The notes: generated by a model not told the origin, from the sequence alone. A DNA stretch of 64,000 bases from Flagellimonas meridianipacifica (GCF_003001695.1 NZ_PVYX01000001.1:992001-1056000); one strand, 5' to 3'. Positions 20,255 to 29,683 are shown, counted from the first letter of the stretch. Program-made: numbers and translations.

Positions 20255-22123
20255 ATGTTTGAAAAGGAATATGATGTAATTGTAGTGGGGGGTGGTCACG
20301 CCGGTGCAGAGGCTACCGCAGCAGCTGCAAATATGGGGTCAAAGACATTGTTGGTTACCATGAATCTACAAACCATTGGACAAATGTCTTGTAATCCTGC
20401 TATGGGAGGAATTGCTAAGGGACAAATAGTTCGTGAAATAGATGCACTAGGTGGATATAGTGGAATTGTTACGGACAAGTCGGCCATACAGTTTAAGATG
20501 CTCAATAAGTCTAAAGGGCCGGCAATGTGGAGTCCAAGAGCCCAGAATGATAGAATGCGTTTCGCAGAAGAATGGCGGTTGATTTTGGAAGGCACTCCTA
20601 ATGCGGATTTTTATCAGGAAATGGTTTCTGGACTTTTGGTTGAAGGCAACAGAGTTGTTGGTGTTCGCACTTCTCTTGGAATTGACATAAGATCTAAAGC
20701 TGTTGTACTTACTAATGGAACATTTTTAAATGGATTGATTCATATAGGGGAAAAACAGTTCGGAGGTGGAAGAGCTGGAGAAAGAGCTGCTACTGGAATT
20801 ACGGAACAGCTTGTTGATTTTGGATTCGATACAGGGAGAATGAAAACAGGTACTCCTCCCAGGGTTGATGGAAGATCTTTGGATTATGAAAAAATGATTC
20901 CGCAACCGGGGGATAGCATCCCTGAAAAGTTCTCTTATCTGGATACGCCGGTTTTGAAAGAACAACGGGATTGCCATATGACCCATACCAGTGAGTTGGT
21001 ACATGATTTGTTGCGTGAAGGTTTTGATCGCTCACCTATGTTCAATGGAAGAATCAAAAGTATTGGACCCAGATATTGTCCTTCGATAGAAGATAAAATA
21101 CATCGATTTGCGGATAAGAATGCACACCAGATATTTGTGGAGCCTGAGGGATGGAATACGGTTGAGGTATACGTAAATGGCTTCTCAACTTCTTTACCGG
21201 AGGATGTTCAGTATAAGGCGCTGAAGTCTGTTAAGGGATTTGAGAATGTGAAGTTTTTCCGTCCTGGATATGCAATCGAATATGATTATTTCCCGCCAAC
21301 ACAGTTGAAGCACACACTGGAAACTAAGCTTGTGGACAACCTATATTTTGCTGGACAAATTAATGGAACTACAGGCTATGAAGAAGCCGCCTCTCAAGGG
21401 CTTATGGCGGGTATAAACGCACACCTCAAAATAAATGAAGAAGAACCATTTACTTTAAAAAGGGACGAAGCGTATATAGGTGTATTAATTGATGATTTGA
21501 TTACGAAAGGCACAGAAGAGCCCTATAGAATGTTTACTTCTAGGGCTGAGTATAGAACCTTGTTGAGGCAAGATAATGCAGATTTGAGACTGACGCCCAA
21601 AGGATATGAATTAGGTCTTGCCTCCAAAGAAAGGCTTGATTCAATGGAAGAGAAGCAAAGGAAGTCGGATGACTTTATTCATTTTTTTAAAAAGACAAGC
21701 TTCGACCCAGAGGAAATCAATCCTATATTGGAACGTGTTGATTCTGCCCTTGTCAGACAATCAGATAAATTATTCAAAGTTTTTTCGAGACCAAAGGTTA
21801 GCATGGACCATATGTTGGAATTGGAATCGGTTTCTCATTTTGTCGCTGAAAACGATTTGGGAAGAGAGGTTCTGGAGCAAGCTGAAATTCAAGTAAAGTA
21901 TTCTGGATACATTGAAAAGGAAAAGAACAATGCAGACAAACTGCATCGCCTGGAGAATGTTAGGATACCGGATTCATTTGATTATTCCAAACTTAAATCG
22001 TTATCATATGAGGCTCGGGAAAAGTTGGAGGAGATACGCCCAGTAAATATTTCTCAGGCCTCAAGAATTAGTGGTGTTTCTCCAGCAGATATTAGTGTTC
22101 TTTTGGTTTTTTTAGGTAGGTAA
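20255..22123 (+). CDS. mnmG: tRNA uridine-34 5-carboxymethylaminomethyl modification enzyme, large subunit
   Basis: FAD-dependent enzyme that, with MnmE, builds the cmnm5 modification at wobble U34 of certain tRNAs. Its 622 residues match the usual ~620-630. The N-terminal dinucleotide-binding motif is VVGGGHAGAEAT (~11-22). Other GidA landmarks are SCNPAMGGIAKG, GTFLNGLIHIG, KTGTPPRVDGRS, YFAGQINGTTGYEEAASQG and FTSRAEYRTLLRQDNADLRL. The C-terminal helical MnmE/tRNA-binding region is complete. Identical parS-like palindromes lie just before the start and just after the stop. Start ATG 20255 follows the ybeY stop by 2 nt. Confidence 0.98.
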   Translation: MFEKEYDVIVVGGGHAGAEATAAAANMGSKTLLVTMNLQTIGQMSCNPAMGGIAKGQIVREIDALGGYSGIVTDKSAIQFKMLNKSKGPAMWSPRAQNDRMRFAEEWRLILEGTPNADFYQEMVSGLLVEGNRVVGVRTSLGIDIRSKAVVLTNGTFLNGLIHIGEKQFGGGRAGERAATGITEQLVDFGFDTGRMKTGTPPRVDGRSLDYEKMIPQPGDSIPEKFSYLDTPVLKEQRDCHMTHTSELVHDLLREGFDRSPMFNGRIKSIGPRYCPSIEDKIHRFADKNAHQIFVEPEGWNTVEVYVNGFSTSLPEDVQYKALKSVKGFENVKFFRPGYAIEYDYFPPTQLKHTLETKLVDNLYFAGQINGTTGYEEAASQGLMAGINAHLKINEEEPFTLKRDEAYIGVLIDDLITKGTEEPYRMFTSRAEYRTLLRQDNADLRLTPKGYELGLASKERLDSMEEKQRKSDDFIHFFKKTSFDPEEINPILERVDSALVRQSDKLFKVFSRPKVSMDHMLELESVSHFVAENDLGREVLEQAEIQVKYSGYIEKEKNNADKLHRLENVRIPDSFDYSKLKSLSYEAREKLEEIRPVNISQASRISGVSPADISVLLVFLGR

Positions 22124-22347
22124 TTGTTCCACGTGGAACAGAAATAGAAGGCTACAAATTCTGGTTACAACCCTTTTTCAGATTTATATCCGTCAACATT
22201 CTTGTATTTTATCTAGCTCTTTTTGTATACATGTTTGTTGCAGATTATAAAAAAGCTGGTCATTCATCTGAGTATGACTTTCAGTATGCATTGAAGGATA
22301 ATTCAATTTTTGATACTTTATTGAATGCATGCGAAAAGGAATTATAA
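22123..22347 (+). pseudogene. Possible small membrane-protein gene or remnant without an ordinary start
   Basis: The frame is open from 22120 to a TAA at 22345-22347 and runs through parS site 2. Translated from 22123 it would give ~74 residues with a hydrophobic segment (FISVNILVFYLALFVYMFVA) and a soluble tail (SSEYDFQYALKDN). The only ATG is at 22231, inside the hydrophobic stretch, leaving 38 codons. ATT at 22123 would be a rare start. It could be a decayed gene, a non-canonical start, or chance. I do not recognise it. Confidence 0.3.
22125..22140. other. parS-like ParB-binding site 2 (immediately after mnmG)
   Basis: This is the same perfect palindrome TGTTCCACGTGGAACA, starting 2 nt after the mnmG stop codon. 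It is non-coding with respect to mnmG, so its exact identity with site 1 is not explained by protein constraint. Confidence 0.85.
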
Positions 22348-22461
22348 TTACAGAGGAAGCATATATTTGTTAAGTATTTGTAGTTGTGGAGTCTTTGATA
22401 ATGAATAGGTTTCCCTTTTCCTTTTTAGTTTTAAAACCAATATTTAACAAACGCAACCAGA

Positions 22462-23289
22462 ATGAAGTTGTATTTAAAAACCAAAGACTATTCGTTTTCC
22501 AATGAGGAATTCGATTTGATTTGGGACGAATCAAAAGATATGCTCATTACGGAACCAGTACCGGATAATCTTGCTTCTTTTTATCAAGGTGATAACTATA
22601 TCTCCCATACAGACTCAAAAAAGTCCATAGTGGACAGTTTATACCAAGTAATTAAGGTAAAAAACATCAAAAACAAAATTCAACTCATTGATAATCAGGG
22701 GCATAAATCAAAAAAGCTACTTGATATTGGCGCAGGAACAGGAGATTTCTTGATTTTTGCAAATCAACAAGGCTTTAAGGTCTCCGGAGTGGAACCAAAT
22801 GAGAAAGCCAGGGGAAGAGCTCAGCAAAAAGGAATTAAGCTTACCGAAGATTTAGATGAACTGTCCGATTCGAATTTTGATGTGATAACTTTATGGCATG
22901 TATTGGAACACCTTCCAGATTTGAATCATCAGATTAGAACCATTTCAAATCTTCTTAACGATTCAGGAATTTTGATTATAGCGGTTCCGAACTTTCGTTC
23001 ATGGGATGCAAAACATTTTGGAAAATATTGGGCCGGGTTTGATGTGCCTCGCCACTTGTGGCATTTTTCAAAAAGTTCAATTCGTTTGCTTTTTAAAGAA
23101 CATGGGATGAAGGTAAAAACAATTAAGCCTATGTGGTTCGATGCATTTTATGTTTCCTTGCTTTCGGAAAAATACAAGGGCAACCGATTTTATTTTTTAA
23201 GTGCTTTTTTCAAAGGATTATGGTCCAATATTCAGGCAATCTTTACAAAAGAGTATTCTTCTTTGATTTATGTTCTAGAAAAAGGATGA
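22462..23289 (+). CDS. Class I SAM-dependent methyltransferase
   Basis: This 275-residue protein has a Rossmann-type SAM-binding motif (KLLDIGAGTGDFL, ~87-99), the acidic post-motif (GVEPNEKAR), and WHVLEHLPD as the motif-III region. The C-terminal half (VPNFRSWDAKHFGKYWAGFD, RHLWHFS) matches the methyltransferases of class Methyltransf_23 that often act on polysaccharide sugars or lipids. The substrate cannot be read from sequence. It is separated from mnmG by ~340 bp holding parS 2 and the doubtful small ORF, and from ompH by 240 bp. Confidence 0.88.
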   Translation: MKLYLKTKDYSFSNEEFDLIWDESKDMLITEPVPDNLASFYQGDNYISHTDSKKSIVDSLYQVIKVKNIKNKIQLIDNQGHKSKKLLDIGAGTGDFLIFANQQGFKVSGVEPNEKARGRAQQKGIKLTEDLDELSDSNFDVITLWHVLEHLPDLNHQIRTISNLLNDSGILIIAVPNFRSWDAKHFGKYWAGFDVPRHLWHFSKSSIRLLFKEHGMKVKTIKPMWFDAFYVSLLSEKYKGNRFYFLSAFFKGLWSNIQAIFTKEYSSLIYVLEKG

Positions 23290-23501
23290 AAACTTTCAAT
23301 AAAAGGCTATAAGAAGCTTTTTGGATGTCTGACATGCATTCATACATATAAAAAGAGAAAACGCATTCTGAGACGTAAAAAAGCAGCCGTTAGAATAAAT
23401 GAAATTGATTCTTGAACATTTATTTCATAGTTTTTTCTTATTCCATATATGAAACGAAGCGCTATTCATAAAACTTAACGATATCATTAAAAAAGCTTTT
23501 C

Positions 23502-23509
23502 TATTTTTG
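23502..23509 (+). promoter_or_regulatory. Bacteroidota-type -7 element (TATTTTTG) for the OmpH-like gene
   Basis: Matches TAnnTTTG and lies 20 nt before the ATG at 23530, in a 240-bp intergenic region with no other recognisable feature. Confidence 0.5.
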
Positions 23510-23529
23510 CCCATCTTTAAAACACAAGG

Positions 23530-24036
23530 ATGAAGAAAATTATAATACCCATAATGGCTTTGTTGATCATGTCTTGCGAACAGGACAAGATTGGTTACGT
23601 GGACAACGTCAAACTAATGGATGGCTTTCAAGAGAAGATAGACATCGAGGCAAAGTTCAAAACCAAAGTGGAAGCTTTGACCAAAAAAAGAGACAGTATC
23701 TCACAAGCATTCCAATTGGAGTTACAGCAGTTCCAGAACAAGGCGCAAAAAATGTCACAAAAGAGCGCCCAAGAAGAATATGCATTGCTTCAACAAAAAG
23801 GACAGTTTGTTGGAAATCAACTACAGCAAGAGGAACAACAATTGCAACAAACCAGTCAAACAGAGATGGACTCTTTGGTTAGCAAGGTGAAAAGAGAAAT
23901 CCGAGCTTATGGGGAAACCAACGGTTTCACTTACATATTAGGTGGCGGAGATGGAGGAAGTGTTCTTTACGGAAAAGTTGGTAAGGACCTTACTGACGAA
24001 TTGTTGAAAATACTCAACGACAAGTATAAGAAATAA
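23530..24036 (+). CDS. OmpH/Skp-family periplasmic chaperone-like lipoprotein
   Basis: This 168-residue protein has a lipoprotein signal ending LLIMSC (Cys16), then an OmpH/Skp-type domain: IGYVDNVKLMDGF near the N-terminus, a long Gln-rich coiled coil (~40-130) and a C-terminal beta segment (GFTYILGGGDGGSVLYG). Skp trimers hold outer-membrane proteins in the periplasm; the lipid anchor is common in Bacteroidota copies. It has its own promoter-like element and is followed by a strong hairpin shared with the converging DoxX-like gene. Confidence 0.88.
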   Translation: MKKIIIPIMALLIMSCEQDKIGYVDNVKLMDGFQEKIDIEAKFKTKVEALTKKRDSISQAFQLELQQFQNKAQKMSQKSAQEEYALLQQKGQFVGNQLQQEEQQLQQTSQTEMDSLVSKVKREIRAYGETNGFTYILGGGDGGSVLYGKVGKDLTDELLKILNDKYKK

Positions 24037-24062
24037 TCAGATTGACTTTAATAGAGTAAAAG

Positions 24063-24085
24063 GCCCATCAATGATGGGCTTTTTT
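24063..24085. terminator. Terminator after the OmpH-like gene
   Basis: GCCCATC pairs with GATGGGC around a 3-nt AAT loop, followed by a run of six T. It lies 26 nt after the ompH-like stop and touches the 3' end of the converging DoxX-like gene. Confidence 0.8.
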
Positions 24086-24467
24086 ATTGCAACAAAAACA
24101 CCAAAAAGATAGCGGGCATAAAGTAAATCACAATAGTTCTGGCTCCATCGTAATCCTTGGCTACGCGCTGCCCCAATAACAAGAGTAACAAGGTAATGCA
24201 AGATAGAATCGCGGCATATAGAGCTAACGAACTGGAGTCAAAAGTTGCAAATTGGATTGCCCCAGCCACTGCCAAAACACCAGAAACACATTCCAAAAGA
24301 AGGATTATGCCCAAAAGCAATGGGACCATGTTTTTAAAAATGGTTTCCGAGAAATGGCCTTTAAGCCACCCCAAGTTTCCTTTCCAATCTACAATTTTGT
24401 CCAATCCGCTCTGGATAAATGTGATGGCCAAAAAAACGAGCAACAAGATTTTAGTTATGTGTTCCAT
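24084..24467 (-). CDS. DoxX-like small integral membrane protein
   Basis: This 127-residue protein has four hydrophobic segments and the N-terminal pattern LLLVFLAITFIQSGLDKI-DW, typical of DoxX-family proteins, whose molecular role is poorly defined. Its stop codon falls within the T-run of the terminator used by the converging OmpH-like gene. It lies 9 nt downstream of holB on the same strand, so the two are likely cotranscribed. Confidence 0.75.
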   Translation of the reverse strand: MEHITKILLLVFLAITFIQSGLDKIVDWKGNLGWLKGHFSETIFKNMVPLLLGIILLLECVSGVLAVAGAIQFATFDSSSLALYAAILSCITLLLLLLGQRVAKDYDGARTIVIYFMPAIFLVFLLQ

Positions 24468-24476
24468 AAATTATGA

Positions 24477-25628
24477 TTAAGCTGCCTTTGCGTGGAGCAG
24501 ACGTGTTAGTTTGATGGAAAGGTCGGTGAAGATCACCTTGGCGTTGCCGTTTCTTTCCACATGGTAGATGGCCTTTTCTATTTCCTCCACAATTTCAAGG
24601 ATGTTGTTTTCATGTACAAACGGGGAGAATTTTTTAAGATCAAAGTTTACCGTGTGCATCTTTAAGTAAACCAAAGAGTCTACATTATAGTTAAGAAACA
24701 GCGCTTGCCGCATCACCGTGATACAATAGTTCAAAAACTGCTTCTGAACTTCCCTCCCGGTTTTGGAGACCTCATCACTCCAAAGAACCAATTCGTGTAC
24801 CGCACCTTTATTGCCCTTGGCCTTGAAGGCACTTCTCACCCATTGCACAAACCACCGCTCAAAAACCAAATCTTCCGAATCCTTTTTTACCAAATCCAAG
24901 GCCTTGTTGTAATTGCCATTGGCTTCTTGAGCAATCGAAAAGGCTTCTGATTTTTCTATACCGGTTTCTTCCAGCGCTTCTGTAATTATATTTTCTGGTA
25001 AAGGTGGAAAATGTAGTATTTGGCAGCGAGATAAAATGGTATTTATTATTTGTTCCTCCTCTTCAGCAATAAGCAACAATACTGTTTTATCCGGAGGTTC
25101 TTCAACCAATTTCAACAATTTGTTTGCCGCTGCAGTGTTCATCTTTTCGGCCATCCAAATAATCATCACCTTATAACCCCCCTCATAGGATTTTAAGGAA
25201 AGCTTTTTCACAATGTCCTGTGCCTCATCAACCCCAATCTGACCTTGTTTCTTTTCAATACCGACCAATCGATACCAATCAAAAAGATTACCATAAGGCT
25301 GTTCCTTTACAAATTGCCTCCATTCCTCAATAAATAGATCACTTACAGCATGTGATTTTACCTTGTCGGAGTTGGATACAGGAAAAGCAAAGTGAAGATC
25401 CGGATGGGAAAGTGTATTGCACTTTAGATTGCACGCTGCGTTTCCGCTGTCGTTTTCTCCACCTGAGTTAGAGCACAACAAGTACTGGGCATAAGCGATG
25501 GCCATGGGCAAAGTTCCACAACCTTCAGGGCCAATAAAAAGTTGGGCATGCGCAACACGCCCATTATCCGCGGTAGTGGTTAAATGTCCTTTTATATGAT
25601 CAAGCCCTAGAATGTCTTTGAACAACAT
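24477..25628 (-). CDS. holB: DNA polymerase III delta-prime subunit (clamp loader)
   Basis: An AAA+ family clamp-loader subunit of 383 residues starting MLFKDILGLDHIKGHL. The Walker-A-like region reads IGPEGCGTLPMA, lacking the GKT Lys, as expected for delta-prime, which does not hydrolyse ATP. A zinc-module-like Cys set (LLCSNSGG, then AACNLKCNTLSHPD) and the sensor-type segments KLLKLVEEPPDKTVLLLIA and ILSRCQILHFPPL follow. The open frame extends to 25739, but a TATATTTG promoter element at 25633-25640 and family alignment favour ATG 25628. It is divergent from pgk. Confidence 0.92.
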   Translation of the reverse strand: MLFKDILGLDHIKGHLTTTADNGRVAHAQLFIGPEGCGTLPMAIAYAQYLLCSNSGGENDSGNAACNLKCNTLSHPDLHFAFPVSNSDKVKSHAVSDLFIEEWRQFVKEQPYGNLFDWYRLVGIEKKQGQIGVDEAQDIVKKLSLKSYEGGYKVMIIWMAEKMNTAAANKLLKLVEEPPDKTVLLLIAEEEEQIINTILSRCQILHFPPLPENIITEALEETGIEKSEAFSIAQEANGNYNKALDLVKKDSEDLVFERWFVQWVRSAFKAKGNKGAVHELVLWSDEVSKTGREVQKQFLNYCITVMRQALFLNYNVDSLVYLKMHTVNFDLKKFSPFVHENNILEIVEEIEKAIYHVERNGNAKVIFTDLSIKLTRLLHAKAA

Positions 25629-25632
25629 AGAC

Positions 25633-25640
25633 CAAATATA
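25633..25640 (-). promoter_or_regulatory. Bacteroidota-type -7 element (TATATTTG) for holB
   Basis: Read on the minus strand it matches TAnnTTTG only 4 nt before ATG 25628. This implies a very short leader and supports that start over the longer frame. Confidence 0.45.
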
Positions 25641-25715
25641 AGTTTTAAGTTGCGATAGAGAAGTTTTCCTTTTAAAATTATAGCGGCTGAACACAGGGAG
25701 ATTGCGGGAAATCTT

Positions 25716-25723
25716 TACTTTTG
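25716..25723 (+). promoter_or_regulatory. Bacteroidota-type -7 element (TACTTTTG) for pgk
   Basis: Matches TAnnTTTG and lies 21 nt before the pgk ATG, in the 116-bp region between divergent holB and pgk. Confidence 0.5.
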
Positions 25724-25744
25724 ACTTTCCATAAACCATAGCAT

Positions 25745-26935
25745 ATGAGAACCATAGATAATTTCAACTTTGCAAACAAAAAAGCACTTATTCGTGTAGA
25801 CTTCAATGTTCCTCTGGATTCAGATTTCAATGTCACGGACACCAGTAGGATTGAGGCGGCAAAACCTACCATTCTTAAAGTACTGGAGGATGGTGGCAGT
25901 GCCATTCTAATGAGCCACTTGGGTAGACCAAAGGGAAAGGTGAATGCTGATATGTCCCTTGCCCATATCTCTGAAAAAGTTTCTGAAATTATAGGGGTGC
26001 AGGTAAAGTTTGTGGAGGACTGTGTAGGTACATCGGCAGAACAAGCCGCAGCTTCTCTGGAGAATGGAGAAATCCTATTGTTGGAAAACCTTCGATTCCA
26101 TGCAGAAGAGGAAAGTGGCGATGAGTCCTTTGCTGAAAAACTATCCCAATTGGGTGATATTTACGTCAACGATGCTTTTGGTACTGCCCATAGAGCCCAT
26201 GCTTCCACAACTATTGTTGCTAAGTTCTTCCCTGAAAACAAATGTTTTGGCTACCTATTGGCAAAAGAAATTAAAGCGATTGAGAAGGTGATGCAGACAG
26301 GCGAAAAGCCTGTTACGGCTATTTTGGGCGGCGCGAAGGTTTCTTCCAAAATAACAATCATCGAGAACATCCTTGACAAAGTGGACCATTTGATTATTGG
26401 TGGAGGTATGACCTATACTTTTGTTAAAGCTCAAGGCGGAAGCGTTGGAGATTCAATATGCGAAGACGATAAAATGGATTTGGCATTGGATATTTTAAAA
26501 CAAGCCGAAGCCAAGGGGGTTAAAGTGCATCTACCCGTTGATGTTTTGGCAGCAGATGATTTTGACAACGATGCCAACACACAATTCTTAAGTGTAAATG
26601 AAATTCCTGAAGGTTGGCAGGGACTTGATGCGGGACCACAGACCTTGGAAAATTTCAAGGAGGTGATTTTGCAATCCAAGACTATTCTTTGGAATGGACC
26701 GGTCGGGGTTTTTGAAATGGAAAACTTTTCCAAAGGAACCATTGCTGTAGGTAATGCCATTGATGAAGCAACACAGAATGGAGCATTTTCCTTGGTCGGT
26801 GGGGGTGATTCTGTTGCAGCGGTAAAGCAGTTTGGGTTCCAAGATAAAGTAAGTTATGTTTCTACCGGAGGCGGCGCTATGTTGGAGAGCCTTGAAGGAA
26901 GAACTTTGCCGGGAATTGCGGCAATATTGGACTAA
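25745..26935 (+). CDS. pgk: Phosphoglycerate kinase
   Basis: Glycolytic enzyme that transfers phosphate between 1,3-bisphosphoglycerate and ADP in the cytoplasm. Its 396 residues are the standard bacterial length. Landmarks are [12 protein letters not shown] (~18-29), SHLGRPKGK (~58-66), [32 protein letters not shown] (~197-205), [17 protein letters not shown] and the C-terminal nucleotide site GGGDSVAAV (~351-359). It is transcribed alone and divergently from holB. No clear terminator hairpin is visible before the next gene. Confidence 0.98.
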   Translation: MRTIDNFNFANKKALIRVDFNVPLDSDFNVTDTSRIEAAKPTILKVLEDGGSAILMSHLGRPKGKVNADMSLAHISEKVSEIIGVQVKFVEDCVGTSAEQAAASLENGEILLLENLRFHAEEESGDESFAEKLSQLGDIYVNDAFGTAHRAHASTTIVAKFFPENKCFGYLLAKEIKAIEKVMQTGEKPVTAILGGAKVSSKITIIENILDKVDHLIIGGGMTYTFVKAQGGSVGDSICEDDKMDLALDILKQAEAKGVKVHLPVDVLAADDFDNDANTQFLSVNEIPEGWQGLDAGPQTLENFKEVILQSKTILWNGPVGVFEMENFSKGTIAVGNAIDEATQNGAFSLVGGGDSVAAVKQFGFQDKVSYVSTGGGAMLESLEGRTLPGIAAILD

Positions 26936-27053
26936 AGCATTCGTTCTTAAAGGACTGAGTGTTTCAGGTTTAACGTTTGTTTTAGAGCGAAAGTTTTAGT
27001 TTTTCGGAAAAAAAAGCCATTTTCGTTTGTTCCGAACCAAATCCAGACCAAAA

Positions 27054-28649
27054 ATGAATTTAGGATGTAAAGCAACCTTACCGTTGGTTTTTCTATTTTC
27101 TTGGGTAACTTCAACAGCCCAAGAGGCAGATAGCACCCAGATTTCTTCGTCAACAACTCCTCAAATTGTTGTTGATTCCATTTCACTTGATGATTCTTCC
27201 ATCTCTTCCCAGATGAATGGGATTATTTCCAAAGGAACCAATGGAAAATTTCAACTTAAGGATTTGGAAGCAGCACGAAAAAGTGATAGTCTTTGGCTTA
27301 AAGAACTTTCAAAAAGTGCAGATTGGTTTACTGAAATGTATGCCGAGGTGCAAAATATCGACGAGGAAAAAACTCCTGAAATAGACCTCCCCACGGACAC
27401 TTTAAAAGCTAGGCTTGCAAGACTCAATGAAAAAACACCGTTCAACATTGCCTATAACCCTTCATTGGAAAGTGTAATCAAATCGTTTTTGGTGCGCAAA
27501 CGGGATTTAATGGAGCGCATGCTGACCGCTAGCCAATTTTATTTTCCACTTTTTGAGCAAGAACTGGACAATCAAGATGTTCCCCTTGAAATGAAGTATT
27601 TAGCGATTGTGGAATCTGCATTGAATCCTAGGGCTAGGTCAAGGGTTGGAGCTAAGGGACTATGGCAATTTATGTACGGGACTGGAAGGATATATGGATT
27701 AGACGTTAGCAGTTATGTAGATGAAAGAAATGACCCCATATTAGCGACCAAAGCGGCCACAAAGTATCTTTCCAAACTTTATGATATTTTCAATGATTGG
27801 GATTTGGCACTGGCCGCATACAATTCTGGTCCAGGAAATGTAAACAAAGCCATTCGACGGTCAGGCGGATATAAAAATTACTGGAACATTAGAAGAAATC
27901 TTCCACGTGAAACAGCGGGGTATGTTCCTGCGTTTTTGGCCACCATGTACATTTTTGAGTATGCCGATGAGCACGGTTTAAAAAAGGTAAATGTGGACCG
28001 CCCTTATTTTGAAACGGATACAATAATCGTTAAAAACACCATCACCTTTGACCAGATTTCAAAACTGGTAGATATCAGCAAAGAAGAATTGGAAATGCTG
28101 AACCCCGCCTACAAATTGAACATCATACCAAAAATCAAAGGAAAGAAATATGCCCTTCGTTTGCCGGTTTCCAAAATTGGGACGTTCGTAAACAATGAAG
28201 AAGCCATTTATGCTTTTGCCAAGAAAGAACTGGATTCCTTGGAAAAACCATTGCCCCAATTGGTGGAAACCAAGAATCAGATACGATATAAAGTACGAAG
28301 TGGAGATTATTTAGGCAAGATAGCTGAACGATATGGAGTAGGCGTTAGCCAAATAAAACGATGGAATGGATTGCGCAGCAACAACTTAAGAATAGGGCAG
28401 CGCCTTACCATATTTCCACGCAAACCGTATTACACCAAACAGGTTGCAAAAACTACACAACCAAAAGTTTCCACCGAAGGTGCAGCCAAGGCCGGAAAGA
28501 TTCACGTTGTGCAGAGCGGTGATTCCCTTTGGACAATTTCCAGAAAATATCCGGGAATTTCTGTTGAGAATTTACGGGAATGGAACGGTATTAGTGGGAA
28601 TAATTTAAAACCTGGCACAAAACTTAAATTGTGCGAGTGTTCTTCGTAA
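27054..28649 (+). CDS. MltD-like membrane-bound lytic transglycosylase with two LysM domains
   Basis: Cleaves peptidoglycan glycan strands non-hydrolytically. It has 531 residues from ATG 27054 (a TTG at 27027 is less likely). A signal peptide ends near TSTAQ. The SLT domain follows, with the catalytic Glu in IVESALNPRARS and downstream GLWQFMYGTG, AAYNSGPGNVNKAI and LPRETAGYVPAFLA. Two C-terminal LysM domains bind peptidoglycan (YKVRSGDYLGKIAERYGV and HVVQSGDSLWTISRKYPG). The LPRET codons contain a near-parS sequence. It is 12 nt upstream of the DUF4837 lipoprotein gene, so the two form an operon. Confidence 0.93.
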   Translation: MNLGCKATLPLVFLFSWVTSTAQEADSTQISSSTTPQIVVDSISLDDSSISSQMNGIISKGTNGKFQLKDLEAARKSDSLWLKELSKSADWFTEMYAEVQNIDEEKTPEIDLPTDTLKARLARLNEKTPFNIAYNPSLESVIKSFLVRKRDLMERMLTASQFYFPLFEQELDNQDVPLEMKYLAIVESALNPRARSRVGAKGLWQFMYGTGRIYGLDVSSYVDERNDPILATKAATKYLSKLYDIFNDWDLALAAYNSGPGNVNKAIRRSGGYKNYWNIRRNLPRETAGYVPAFLATMYIFEYADEHGLKKVNVDRPYFETDTIIVKNTITFDQISKLVDISKEELEMLNPAYKLNIIPKIKGKKYALRLPVSKIGTFVNNEEAIYAFAKKELDSLEKPLPQLVETKNQIRYKVRSGDYLGKIAERYGVGVSQIKRWNGLRSNNLRIGQRLTIFPRKPYYTKQVAKTTQPKVSTEGAAKAGKIHVVQSGDSLWTISRKYPGISVENLREWNGISGNNLKPGTKLKLCECSS

Positions 28650-28661
28650 ATTTAGAACAAT

Positions 28662-29654
28662 ATGAAAAAAATTGGAATACTAGCGGTCATCTTGTTGATG
28701 GCCTTGTTTGCATGTAACGACTCTGGTAAGAAGAAACGATTTTTACCACAATCCACTGGGGGAATCAATTCTCTTATGGTTGTGATGGACACAGAATTAT
28801 GGAAAGGTGCCGTTGGAGACAAAATTAGGGAGCATTTTGCAGCTCAAGTCTTGGGATTGCCTCAGGCGGAACCCATTTTCAGTATCACGCAGATTCCTCC
28901 ACAAGTATTTAAAGGAGCAGTAACCCACTCAAGGTCCGTGCTTTTTGTGGAACAAGATACCGTATCATTGGCGCATGTTAAGACCAACGTATATGCGGAA
29001 CCACAAAAAATAGCGGTGATTAAAGGAGAAACGTACAATGACCTTGCTGGAAATATCGAAAAACTATCGGGTCAAGCTATTTCCTCCTTTAAGCAAGTTG
29101 AAATAAAGGAAGCTCAGAAACGATTCACACGCTCTTTGAGCAAAGAAACTGCACTACAGGAGGAACTGGGTATTTCACTGCGAATACCTTCCTTATATAA
29201 ACTTGGAAAGCGCGAAAAGAACTTTGTTTGGATGGATATTCAAATTCCAAAAGGAACAATGAACATCATTGCTTATGAAATGCCAAAAGAAAGCTTCTCT
29301 ACGGATTCAACCTTTGTAAGGGACATTATAAAAATGAGAGACTCTATAGGAAAAATGCATGTTCCAGGCCCTTACGAAAACACCTTTATGATTACGGAAA
29401 AGGCTTTTGCGCCTTATGTGCTTCCCGCAGAAATTGGAGGGAAAAAAGCGGCCGAAGCAAGAGGAATATGGGAAATAAGTGGATATCCTATGGCCGGGCC
29501 CTTTTTAACGTATATCATCAATGATGAGGCCAATCAAAGAAAATTGGTTTTGGAAGGATTTACTTTTGCCCCTTCGGCAGAAAAAAGGGATTATATGTTT
29601 GAACTTGAAGCCATATTGAGGACCGTTAAATTTAATTCGGACGCAGGGTCCTAG
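28662..29654 (+). CDS. DUF4837-type lipoprotein
   Basis: This 330-residue protein has a lipoprotein signal (LMALFAC, Cys18) and no catalytic motif I recognise. The N-terminal LPQSTGGINSLMVVMDTELW and the SITQIPPQVFKGAVTHSRSV stretch match, from memory, the Bacteroidota DUF4837 family of unknown function. The close coupling to the lytic transglycosylase suggests an envelope role, which is inference only. A hairpin terminator lies 29 nt after the stop. Confidence 0.82.
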   Translation: MKKIGILAVILLMALFACNDSGKKKRFLPQSTGGINSLMVVMDTELWKGAVGDKIREHFAAQVLGLPQAEPIFSITQIPPQVFKGAVTHSRSVLFVEQDTVSLAHVKTNVYAEPQKIAVIKGETYNDLAGNIEKLSGQAISSFKQVEIKEAQKRFTRSLSKETALQEELGISLRIPSLYKLGKREKNFVWMDIQIPKGTMNIIAYEMPKESFSTDSTFVRDIIKMRDSIGKMHVPGPYENTFMITEKAFAPYVLPAEIGGKKAAEARGIWEISGYPMAGPFLTYIINDEANQRKLVLEGFTFAPSAEKRDYMFELEAILRTVKFNSDAGS

Positions 29655-29683
29655 CTCCTCAAAACACTGAAAAATAGATTCAA

